Position numbers and translations under genes: made by a program. The notes under the pieces were generated by a model. The model did not search any database. It was not told where the DNA came from and was given only the letters and a program-made list of their open reading frames with translations. Of a DNA stretch of 64,000 bases, positions 1 to 8,800 are shown piece after piece; position 1 is the stretch's first letter, and each line of letters begins with the position of its first letter. The stretch is taken from assembly GCA_046546095.1 (NCBI GenBank), contig JBKGYK010000001.1, positions 1 through 64,000 on the forward strand, in the 5' to 3' direction. This stretch comes from JAQIBY01 sp046546095. Its GTDB lineage: Bacteria; Bacteroidota; Bacteroidia; Bacteroidales; ML635J-15.

Positions 1-57
1 TAAACAAAGGCTTCATTTTTCCGTTAGTTTGGTGTGTAACCAAAACAAGATAAAATT

Positions 58-681
58 ATGAAGATAAACAGACTGACAATTACAGGACTTATCATCGGCA
101 TGCTGGTTGGTATTTCCGGCTGCAGTGAATCTGAAGTAAAATCAGAAATTGAAGAAACCTTAACATCTGAAGATATGAAAAAAGTAGCAGTAATTACCGG
201 TGAAGGCTTTCAGGATGCTGAAGCCTATATGCCAATAGGATATTTAACCAATCGTGGTGTTGATATCACCGTGATCGGAGTGGAAAAAAAGGAGGTAAAA
301 TCCTACAATAGTGATTTTACCATTATGATAGAAAAAACCCCCGGTGAGGTTTCAACAGAAACTTTTGATGCTCTCTTGCTTCCGGGCGGAAAAGCTCCGG
401 CCAAACTACGTGAACATGAAGCCATCGTAGAATTTGTGAAAGATTTTTATGAAAGCGGAAAACCCGTTGCTGCCATTTGCCACGCACCTCAAATACTAAT
501 ACGCGCCGGTGTGATGGAAGGCAAAACTGCAACTTCATACAAATCCGTAAAAGAAGAGATGCTTGATGCCGGTGTGGATTTTGTTGATGATGCACCAGTT
601 ACCGACGGAAACCTGATAACCGCCCGTAACCCTGATGATCTGGCAGCATTTTCAAAAGCATTGTGGGAAACTCTGCAATAA
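58..681 (+). CDS. DJ-1/PfpI family protein, predicted lipoprotein
   Basis: This 207-residue protein is a class I glutamine-amidotransferase-like (DJ-1/PfpI) domain behind a lipoprotein signal peptide. A hydrophobic stretch (residues 8-19) ends in I-S-G-C with the lipidated cysteine at residue 22. The domain starts near residue 42 (KKVAVIT) and has the acidic residue of the family at Glu55 (GFQDAEA). The nucleophile elbow is AAICHAP, giving Cys141 followed by His142. Family members act as proteases, chaperones, deglycases or glyoxalases, and which applies here cannot be read from sequence. Most DJ-1/PfpI proteins are cytosolic, so envelope anchoring is the odd feature. It faces aroQ convergently and no operon partner is visible inside the window. 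Confidence 0.88.
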   Translation: MKINRLTITGLIIGMLVGISGCSESEVKSEIEETLTSEDMKKVAVITGEGFQDAEAYMPIGYLTNRGVDITVIGVEKKEVKSYNSDFTIMIEKTPGEVSTETFDALLLPGGKAPAKLREHEAIVEFVKDFYESGKPVAAICHAPQILIRAGVMEGKTATSYKSVKEEMLDAGVDFVDDAPVTDGNLITARNPDDLAAFSKALWETLQ

Positions 682-707
682 AAAAACAAAGCATATTCAT
701 CTTGATT

Positions 708-733
708 ACAGGCCGCAGTAACATGCGGTCTGT
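708..733. terminator. Hairpin between convergent genes
   Basis: A 10-bp stem with one G-T wobble and a 6-nt loop (ACAGGCCGCA, GTAACA, TGCGGTCTGT) lies between the 3' ends of the DJ-1-like gene and aroQ. Position suggests a shared bidirectional terminator. Neither side has a clean T tract immediately after the stem, so the call is tentative. Confidence 0.4.
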
Positions 734-783
734 CAATTACAATGCAATTCAGAGAAACTGGTATTGTGGGCTGGCAGATCTTC

Positions 784-1212
784 CTACTTGTCAGTCATCA
801 GAATATGCTCGATTGCAAGATGGTAAGACAGAACGCCAAAGCCCATGATGCTGCCCCGGCAAACGCCTGTTAACAGAGATGTATGCCTGAATGACTCCCG
901 TGCAGCAATATTACTCATATGAACTTCAGTTACCGGTACGGAAACAGCAGCCACAGCATCTCTCAATGCCACCGAAGTGTGGGTGTATCCTCCGCCATTC
1001 AAAACAATGGCATCTGATTTGGCTCCGGCATCATGCATGGCATCAATCAATTCACCTTCAATATTGGACTGGAAATAATTGATTTCCACCTGAGGATACT
1101 TTTCTCTCAAGTCCTGCAAGGCAGCATCAAATCCCTTATTTCCGTATATATTCCTTTCTCTTAGTCCTGTCAGGTTCAGATTGGGGCCGTTGATGATTTG
1201 TATTTTTTTCAT
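784..1212 (-). CDS. aroQ: Type II 3-dehydroquinate dehydratase
   Basis: Third enzyme of the shikimate pathway, dehydrating 3-dehydroquinate to 3-dehydroshikimate; family members form cytoplasmic dodecamers. The 142-residue length is normal for the type II family. Visible signatures are the N-terminal INGPNLNLTG, the mobile lid with catalytic Tyr23 (NIYG), the YTHTSVALRDA block and the EVHMSNIAARESFRHTS block containing the substrate-binding His and Arg. The lid reads RERNIYG where many homologues have REPxIYG. The gene is divergent from xerD across a gap of fewer than 40 bp, an arrangement common in Bacteroidota. Confidence 0.97.
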   Translation of the reverse strand: MKKIQIINGPNLNLTGLRERNIYGNKGFDAALQDLREKYPQVEINYFQSNIEGELIDAMHDAGAKSDAIVLNGGGYTHTSVALRDAVAAVSVPVTEVHMSNIAARESFRHTSLLTGVCRGSIMGFGVLSYHLAIEHILMTDK

Positions 1213-1218
1213 GATTGT

Positions 1219-1247
1219 TAAAGATAATAATTATTGTAAATTTACAA
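1219..1247 (-). promoter_or_regulatory. Candidate Bacteroidota-type promoter for aroQ
   Basis: Read on the minus strand: TTG, 18 nt, then TATCTTTA, one mismatch from the Bacteroidota -7 consensus TAnnTTTG. The -7 box ends only six bases before the aroQ ATG, so if used the transcript would have almost no 5' leader. Supported only by motif and position. Confidence 0.35.
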
Positions 1248-1249
1248 CA

Positions 1250-2176
1250 ATGAACTGGAAAGAAAGCACGGAAGATTTTGCTTCTTACTTAAAGCTGGAG
1301 AAGTCACTGGCTTCTGCAAGCATAGATGCCTATCTCCGTGATCTGGGAAAGCTCGAGGAATTCATCCGCAATATTAAAAAACAAAAAAAAGAACCTGACA
1401 AACTCAGGTACAAGGACATACAGGAGTTCATCCACTGGCTTAATGAAACGGGTCTGGGGGCAAGATCTCAGGCAAGGATTGTCAGCGGAATCAAAAGTTT
1501 TTACAAATTCATGCTTCTGGAAGATCACATCAGCGAAAATCCTGCCTCTTTGATTGAGGCACCAAAGCTTTCGCAAAAATTACCCCTTGTACTTTCTGTT
1601 GAAGATATTGACAAGTTGCTGGCAAGCATAGATTTATCATCAAAACTCGGTCACAGAAACAAAGCCATTATTGAAAGCATGTATGGTTGTGGCCTCAGGG
1701 TGTCAGAGCTCTGTTCGCTCAGGCTTTCCAGGGTATTTTTCGATGAAGGCTTCATTCGGGTAAGTGGAAAAGGTGACAAAGAACGACTGGTACCCGTTAA
1801 TCCACAAGCTCTAACTGCCATGAAGCATTATCTGCAGGGACACCGTCGGGAGCTGGAAATGCAGGGAAAAATAAAAAAACAGGCAGAAGACATGGTATTT
1901 CTGACTTCCAATGGTGGGGTGATCAGCAGAATCATGATTTTCAACATCATTAAAAAAGCTGCTGCGGATTCCGGTTTAACAAAGCAGGTCAGTCCGCACA
2001 GCTTACGGCATTCCTTTGCCACGCATCTGATTGAAGGCGGTGCTGATTTGCGTGCTGTTCAGGAAATGCTTGGGCACGCCTCCATCACAACAACAGAAAT
2101 ATATACTCATCTGGACAGACTGTATCTCAGAGAAAATATCATATCTTACCATCCCAGAAACAACATCCAAAGATGA
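1250..2176 (+). CDS. xerD: Tyrosine recombinase XerD
   Basis: Site-specific tyrosine recombinase that resolves chromosome dimers at dif with XerC. An N-terminal SAM-like core-binding domain (about residues 5-90) precedes the catalytic domain. The catalytic set is visible: Arg in GCGLRVSEL, Lys in GKGDKERLVP, HSLRHSFATHL (His and Arg), LGHASITTTEIYTHL (His and the nucleophile Tyr). The 308-residue length is typical. An in-frame start at 1181 would add 23 residues reaching into aroQ; the ATG at 1250 fits the family N-terminus (MNWKESTEDF) better. The stop overlaps the next gene by 4 bp. No phage genes surround it, so this is a housekeeping Xer rather than an integrase. Confidence 0.93.
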   Translation: MNWKESTEDFASYLKLEKSLASASIDAYLRDLGKLEEFIRNIKKQKKEPDKLRYKDIQEFIHWLNETGLGARSQARIVSGIKSFYKFMLLEDHISENPASLIEAPKLSQKLPLVLSVEDIDKLLASIDLSSKLGHRNKAIIESMYGCGLRVSELCSLRLSRVFFDEGFIRVSGKGDKERLVPVNPQALTAMKHYLQGHRRELEMQGKIKKQAEDMVFLTSNGGVISRIMIFNIIKKAAADSGLTKQVSPHSLRHSFATHLIEGGADLRAVQEMLGHASITTTEIYTHLDRLYLRENIISYHPRNNIQR

Positions 2177-3510
2177 TAAGCGTAATTTTCCTCAGCATAT
2201 TTCTTTTACTAACCGTAGCTGCATCCCTGGCAGGAGTTCTGTCCCTTGCAGAAAAAGAAAAGCGTGCGGCAGGCATTTTTTTTGCATTGATGCTCATCTT
2301 CTTTCTGCCTCCGATTCTTTCCTTTGCCGGATTAATTACAAGCTTCACAGAAATATTGCTGCTTGTTGTTATGACAAGTACAATACTTCTGCTGTTCTTT
2401 CCTTTTTCCGGGACAAAACACATCAAAGCCGGCACACCCAAAAGCCGGATTGATGAAAGACAGACCATGTTTTCACGGGCAGAACTGGAACCTGAAAGTA
2501 AACGATACAAAACATTTTACAAAGATCATCCCGGACTTGAGGAAACTGACAGGATGTGGAGGAAAAACCCGGGCCTTGGGAGCACCAACAGCCGACACTA
2601 CCGTCCCCTGGCTTTTGCATCTGCCCAGGCATCTTTTCAGGTCATAGCAAACAACCGGCAATTCAGACACTTCAGTGCTGAAACACAGGCAGGCAAGATG
2701 GATTCTGAAAGCACAGGCATCTACATCAGACACTGGTTATCTTTGCTGGGGGCATTTGATTCCGGCGTATGTAAAACCAGGGGCTATCACTGGTATTCTC
2801 AAAAAGGTCGTGGACCGGATTATGGCAAAGATGCCTCACTGGATCATACCCATGCCATTGCCTTTCTGCTGCCCATGGACAAAAAAATGGTAGACACCGC
2901 CCCCCACGCCCCCACGATGACAGAATCTGCCAGACAATACGCCGGTTCGGGAACAATTGCATTACAGCTTGCATCTTTTATTTCCCGCCTGGGATACGAA
3001 GCCACTGCACATATTGACGGGGCCTACAACATGGTATTGCCACTGGTTGCAGCAGATGCAGGTCTGGGAACAATCGGGCGTATGGGGATTCTGATGCACC
3101 GGCGACTGGGACCGCGCTGCAGAATCGCGGTGGTAAGCACAAACATGCCATTGCCTGTAAGCAGAAAACAAACAGACAAGAGTCTGCTGGATTTTTGCAG
3201 GCTATGTAAAAAATGTGCACTGGTTTGCCCCTCGGCGGCCATTCCTGGTTCAGGGAGAAAAGAGATCAGTGGTAGCCTGAGATGGCAAATCAATCAGGAA
3301 TCATGTTACAGTTACTGGACAAAAGCCGGAACGGATTGTGCCCGATGCATGGCCGTATGTCCGTACAGTCATGAAAACAATCTTTTGCACCGTTTTATTC
3401 GGTTTGGAATCAGGAATAATCTGATTTTCCGGAAATTTGCTGTCACAATGGATGATGTGTTTTATGGAAAAAAACCCGGGAGAAAAGCTTCCGGGATATT
3501 TGACAAATGA
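2173..3510 (+). CDS. Membrane-anchored reductive-dehalogenase-like 4Fe-4S protein
   Basis: A 445-residue protein whose C-terminal part resembles the catalytic subunit of corrinoid-dependent reductive dehalogenases (RdhA) and, more distantly, epoxyqueuosine reductase. Three hydrophobic helices (about residues 3-24, 32-52, 57-78) replace the TAT signal of respiratory RdhAs, and no twin-arginine motif is present. A DERQTMFSR segment follows the helices. The corrinoid-domain-like block includes ADAGLGTIGRMGIL and a GPRCRIAVVSTNMPLP strand. Two 4Fe-4S clusters are predicted: Cys342/345/348/352 and Cys378/389/392/396, the second with the RdhA spacing C-x10-C-x2-C-x3-C. It starts inside the xerD stop codon (4-bp overlap). 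No RdhB-like anchor is adjacent. Dehalogenation is not shown; another reductive reaction is equally possible. Confidence 0.8.
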   Translation: MISVIFLSIFLLLTVAASLAGVLSLAEKEKRAAGIFFALMLIFFLPPILSFAGLITSFTEILLLVVMTSTILLLFFPFSGTKHIKAGTPKSRIDERQTMFSRAELEPESKRYKTFYKDHPGLEETDRMWRKNPGLGSTNSRHYRPLAFASAQASFQVIANNRQFRHFSAETQAGKMDSESTGIYIRHWLSLLGAFDSGVCKTRGYHWYSQKGRGPDYGKDASLDHTHAIAFLLPMDKKMVDTAPHAPTMTESARQYAGSGTIALQLASFISRLGYEATAHIDGAYNMVLPLVAADAGLGTIGRMGILMHRRLGPRCRIAVVSTNMPLPVSRKQTDKSLLDFCRLCKKCALVCPSAAIPGSGRKEISGSLRWQINQESCYSYWTKAGTDCARCMAVCPYSHENNLLHRFIRFGIRNNLIFRKFAVTMDDVFYGKKPGRKASGIFDK

Positions 3511-3576
3511 GACAAACCGTGAATAAAATTCTGTCCCGGATTGCCTGCTGCAAATATGTACTTTTTCCCCGTGGAA

Positions 3577-5712
3577 TTATCTGATCAGGTTTACTCTGCC
3601 TTCATCTCTATGCTCTACTCCGGCATAATCCGTATACCTGACATACCAGTAATAAACACCTGCTTTGCATAATTTATCACCTTTGACCAGCGAGCCGTTG
3701 TAGGTACCATCCCAGGAGCCTTCGCCACACTCAGTACAGTCTCCGTCATCCACCCACTTTTCGGTTTGATATACAATGGATCCGTATCTGTCATACACGT
3801 AAAACTCAAACTGCATGAGATCAACGCCGTGCCCGCAAAGCCGGAAGCAATCATTCACGCCATCATTGTTGGGAGTAAATGCATCAGGTGCATAAAAAGT
3901 ATGTTTATCCCGGATGGTAATTTTCTTTTGGGTTGTATCGGCACAGCCAAAAGTATTTTCGGCAATCATTCTCACCACATATTCACCGGGATTATCGAAT
4001 CTGTGCACGGGATTTTCCCTGCTCTGCAAAGTAGAGTCACCATCTCCGAAGAACCAATACACACTGTCTGCACCACTGGAGACATTGAAGAACTGAATTG
4101 TAGGGTTCAACACGGTGGCACTGCTATTACCGGTATAAAATTCTGCATCAGGTTTTGGTCTGATGGTAATCATGTCTTCTCGTGTCAGTTTCTTTTCACA
4201 ACCAAAAGGTGATGTGGCTGTCATACTGACATCGTAGTTACCGGAAACGGTATATGTATGGGATGGTGATTTGTCAAATGAAAATTCATCATCACCAAAA
4301 TCCCAGTGATAGGATTGTCCGATATCGGGAGAAAATTCATTAAATCTAAAAGTTCCCGGAGGGCATGATTCATGTTTATCCACAGTAAAAGCTGCAGGAG
4401 GCAAAGGCATTACCGTCACATCAAATTCAGCTTCCACAGGCGGTGTGCTACAGGCATCGTTTAATCTGAGGGTATAGGTATCTGTGTGATCAGGATAAAT
4501 GGTAAATTCAGACGCTACGATCTCATCTGTATTCAGCAAACGCATTTCATACGGACCACCATTGCCGCCTTCCACTTCCACTTCTACCTGCAGCGGTTCA
4601 CCGGGACAAATGCTGTCGGCGCTGGTCACTACAGATGTGATGTTCAGTTCCGGATACACATTGATGGTTGAGTTCACAATGTTTGATGTGCACCCATTGG
4701 CATCAGTGGCGAAGAAATAGTAGGATGTTGTCTCGGTGGGTGCCCGGGTAATTTCATTTCCGTATGACAATGTATCACCGGTTTCTGCACTTATCCAAAA
4801 AAAGTTATATGGTGCCGTTCCGCCGGTAACTTCAGATGTCAGGGTGGCTTCGCCGCCGATACATATTTGCCTGTTGCCTGCTTGTGTGGCATACAATGCA
4901 GGAGGCTGATCAATTGTGAACTGGTTGGTAACAGAGCATCCGTTGGCATCACTGACAGTCAGAGTATAGCTGCCCCCATAATACTGCAGTGTATCATCAT
5001 TTACAGAAGGATCAGGCCAGTGATAATTATACACGTAGCCTTCGGGAGTTGTATCAACCGGGATACCACCGCTGACCTCGACTCTGGCCATTCCGTCCAT
5101 GGAGCCGTTGCATTCTGCCGGTTCAGTAAACACATTGGTGAGGATTGTATCCGGTTCAGTGATGGTGGCGGAAGTGTCCATTTCACATCCGTGGGCATCG
5201 GTGATGGTTACCAGGTAATTATCGGGCTCAAGATTACTAATATCGGCTGTGGCTGCACCATTGCTCCATACGTAAGAATACGGTCCGGTAATGGTGTCAA
5301 AACCTGTGGTAATTTCTCCGTCGGCAATGCCGTTACATGTGACATGATTGACCTGCATAGTAAAAACATCCTCAAGCGCAGGGAGTTCCTGAATGGTAAC
5401 TGTCTCAACCACCTGCTCACCGGCACCATCCGTTACCGTTACAGTATATGTTCCCGGAGGGGCATCATAAATATCCGGGCCGGTATCTCCGCTATCCCAC
5501 TGGTAATCATAAGGGGGTGTCCCTTCATCAATAAACACACGAATGGTTCCAGTTTCTCCGTGACACGCCCACTGTGAATATGCAATACTTATCTCAAGGA
5601 GTACCTCAGCACCACCGGGTCTATCATTAAAATGCCCACTGCTGGCTTTGGTGAAGCCGGTAATGAGCATCATAGAACATATCAGGAAAAATTTTATTTC
5701 AATCAATCGCAT
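3577..5712 (-). CDS. Type IX secretion cargo: SprB repeats, PKD domains, gliding-associated C-terminal domain
   Basis: Large secreted or surface protein of 711 residues with an N-terminal signal peptide. At least three SprB-type repeats (near residues 50, 125 and 200) show the C(N/H)G...DG or G...G(T/S)..PY.Y.W pattern. Two PKD folds follow (about 455-510 and 535-590; YHWDFGDD and YWFFGDGDS). The last ~105 residues are a type B T9SS sorting domain with FTPNNDGVND, YDRYGSIVY, WDGT and a terminal NLIR. The TTG at 5718 is an alternative start, but the ATG at 5712 gives a standard signal peptide. It is a shorter paralogue of the gene upstream at 5826-10580 and is probably co-transcribed with it. 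The ligand is unknown. Confidence 0.88.
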   Translation of the reverse strand: MRLIEIKFFLICSMMLITGFTKASSGHFNDRPGGAEVLLEISIAYSQWACHGETGTIRVFIDEGTPPYDYQWDSGDTGPDIYDAPPGTYTVTVTDGAGEQVVETVTIQELPALEDVFTMQVNHVTCNGIADGEITTGFDTITGPYSYVWSNGAATADISNLEPDNYLVTITDAHGCEMDTSATITEPDTILTNVFTEPAECNGSMDGMARVEVSGGIPVDTTPEGYVYNYHWPDPSVNDDTLQYYGGSYTLTVSDANGCSVTNQFTIDQPPALYATQAGNRQICIGGEATLTSEVTGGTAPYNFFWISAETGDTLSYGNEITRAPTETTSYYFFATDANGCTSNIVNSTINVYPELNITSVVTSADSICPGEPLQVEVEVEGGNGGPYEMRLLNTDEIVASEFTIYPDHTDTYTLRLNDACSTPPVEAEFDVTVMPLPPAAFTVDKHESCPPGTFRFNEFSPDIGQSYHWDFGDDEFSFDKSPSHTYTVSGNYDVSMTATSPFGCEKKLTREDMITIRPKPDAEFYTGNSSATVLNPTIQFFNVSSGADSVYWFFGDGDSTLQSRENPVHRFDNPGEYVVRMIAENTFGCADTTQKKITIRDKHTFYAPDAFTPNNDGVNDCFRLCGHGVDLMQFEFYVYDRYGSIVYQTEKWVDDGDCTECGEGSWDGTYNGSLVKGDKLCKAGVYYWYVRYTDYAGVEHRDEGRVNLIR

Positions 5713-5825
5713 AATCAATCATCATGTTCAACACAATTCTACATCAATTCAGACAACAAATATCTGCAATTCCCGGCAAATTCAAAGCATATTTTTAAAA
5801 ATATATGACATTGAAGATGCGATGT

Positions 5826-8800
5826 CTATCTTATCAGTCTCACAAAGCCGGAGTATTCATGATAGTTTCCATAAACATCCTTGAATTTACAGTACCAGGC
5901 AAACAAACCTCCGTGCAGACGTTCATCTCCCTTCATATTGTTGCCATGGAATGTTCCGTCCCAGGAACCTTCTTTACATGTATTGCAGCCGTTATCAGAA
6001 TCAAACTCTTCTGTTTCAAACACGGTTTCGCCCCAGCGATCCTGCACTACCAGGTAAAAATCATTGGGGTCAATGCCATTTCCACAGACAGCAAAACAGT
6101 CATTTTCTCCATCGCCGTTTGGGGTAAATACTTCGGGAGCATAGAAAGTAAACTCATCATTTATTCTTACAATTTTGTTGACCGTATCGGAACACCCATA
6201 GGTATTTTCCACAACCAGTCTGGCATTAAACGAACCCAAGCCATCATAGGTATGTACGGGTTTGTTGACATTCCACACGGATGAGTCTCCATCACCAAAG
6301 TACCAGAAAAGGGAATCTGCATTTTCTGTCACGGCAAAAAACTGGACAGAAGGATTCAGCACACTCACCTGTTCGGGTTTGGTGTAAAAGTCTGCTTCCG
6401 GTTTTGGAAAGACTTCAATCATATCATTGATGGTTTTCTTTGTTTTGCAGCCGTGTGTATCTTTTACTGTCAGGCTGACATCATAAAAACCTTCCTGTTC
6501 ATATTCATGGGCAGGATTTTTCATAAAACCGAAACCTTCATCGCCGAAATTCCAATGATACGAATATCCGTTATCGGGATTCAATTCGTTAAACTGCACT
6601 TGCAGGGGAGGACAACCTTCCACAATATCCGAGGTAAAGTTGTTTGGCGGAAGTTCCCACACCGGGATAAACAGGGAGTCCTGCACGGCCGGTGTTCCAC
6701 AATCATCGGTCAATGTAAGATACCACCACTGTGATTCTTCCGGATGAAGGGTGAATTCTGAGGGCACAATGTCTCCGTTTTGGAGTGTCAGTGTGTACGG
6801 TCCTCCATTTCCGCCTTCAGCATCAACATATACAGTAATTGGGTCATTCTGGCATACGGTATCCTGATTGGCCTCAACATTGTTGATAGTCAGAGGCGGA
6901 TTGACATTGACTGTCATTTCTGCCTGACCTGTACAACCGTTATCATCTGTGACGGTGAGGAAATAATCCGTCGTTTCAACCGGACTTACAGTAAACACAT
7001 GGTCAAAACCGGTGCTTGAATCTTCTCCCATCCAGGTAAAGTTGTAGGGATCAGTGCCACCCATAGCTTCGGCTGTAAGGGTTGTTTCTCCACCGATGCA
7101 GATGGTTCTGTCATTGCCGGGATATACACTGACTGCTTCGGGGGCATCAATTTCAACCTCTGTTTCCTGACGACAATCGTGTGCATCAGAAATGGTGAGG
7201 GTATAGGTGCCGCCCTCTGCTGTAATGTTATCTTCCTGACTACCATCTGACCAGTTATAATCGTAAGGTGTCACACCACCACTAACTTCTACCCAGGCAG
7301 ATCCATCGGCCAGTCCTGCACAGGTAGCCGCTTCAGAAAAGATGTTATAGTGAATGGAATCGGGTTCATCAATAAAGAATACCGTATCTGCGGTACAGCC
7401 AATTTCATCCACAACAGTAACACTATACAAACCTGAACAGATATCTTCGTAGATACGGGTATCAGATGGCCAGCTAAAATCAAATGGTTCAAGACCACCG
7501 TTGATTGTCAGGACGGCTTTGCCATCACAGGAGTTGTAGCATGTATTGTCTGTGAGATCCAAATCCAGGCTCATTGCCGGACTTACGGTAATATCCATAT
7601 CCTCAACCGGAGAAACACAGCCGTGCGCATCTTCAACATAGACACTGTAGTTGGTACTTTGATCCGGAGAAACCATTTGGGAAGCAGGGCCCTGTGAGAA
7701 GCCACTGCCATCGCTCCAGAAAAAGGTATAAGGTTCTGCTCCGCCAATGGGTGTAGCCTGCAGGTTAACAGACTGTCCCTCACAAATTTCAACATCCTGA
7801 TTCAAAGACACCAACAACTGGCTGGGTTCTGAAATTGTAAATGTCTCACTTACTGTACATCCATTGGCATCCGTAATGGTAACAGTGTATTCACCTGCAT
7901 TGATGTTATCAAGCTGATAAGTGCTTGCCGAGTTAGACCAGTTATACTCATAAGGCGGTGTACCACCTGATGGGTTAATCTCAGCCATGCCCGTATAATT
8001 TCCATTACAATCCACATTCTGATAAGTTGTATCATAAACCAATTCAGCAGGTTCATCAATGGTAAATGGTTCGCCGGTGGTACATCCGTTGGCATCGGTC
8101 ACAGTGATTCCGTAATCCCCGGCACAAAGGTTTTCATTTTCACTGGTTCCGGAATCCCAGCTATAATCGTATGGCATTACTCCACCTTCAACCACAATCT
8201 GCGCATGTCCGTTGCATGATTGGTAACATGGGTCATCTTCAGTGCTGAGATCATGTTCCAGTAATTCGGGCATTACAAAAGACATGCTTGTATCCACGAT
8301 AAAGCCTAACTCATCAATTTCAAGGCTGATGGTGTAGTTTCCGGATTCATCGTAGAGCACCTGGAAAGGCCCCTGTCCTGATCCGCTAATCACTGTACCT
8401 CCGTCAAAATCCCAGTCATAATCAGCCCAATCATAGGCATTTCCGGTATAGATCACATCTACAGTATCGCCATAACAAGGTACAGGCCCTATCTCAAAAT
8501 CAGGTGTAGGCACATGAAAAAATTCAATGGCGATTGTATCTGAATCGAGACAATCCGGTGCCAGACTGATTTCAGTCCATACAAATTCATACACTCCAAG
8601 CGAGTCAACTGTTACATTTGTATTACTTGCACTATCATCATCAAAGTCAGCACTTCCGGGACCTGAAATCACTTCCCAGTATCCGGTATTGTCCCCTGCG
8701 GGGTCAGCATCCAGTTCTGCAGTATAGCCTGCAGCCGTGTAATCATCGCCCAGATCAACATCCGGAGGAGGAATCACTTCAACAGTAGTCTCTACAACAA

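Noticed and set aside
1250..2176. Tyrosine recombinase as a sign of an integrated element
   Set aside because: Length, sequence and position beside aroQ fit housekeeping XerD; no phage, transposition or att-like repeats were seen nearby.
2031..2453. 140-codon plus-strand frame over the end of xerD and start of the RdhA-like gene
   Set aside because: It overlaps both genes in another frame and lacks any domain.
4867..5577. 236-codon plus-strand open frame inside the 711-residue secreted protein gene
   Set aside because: It lies fully antisense to a well-supported T9SS cargo gene, has no recognisable domain, and is explained by the codon bias of Thr/Gly/Asp-rich repeats.
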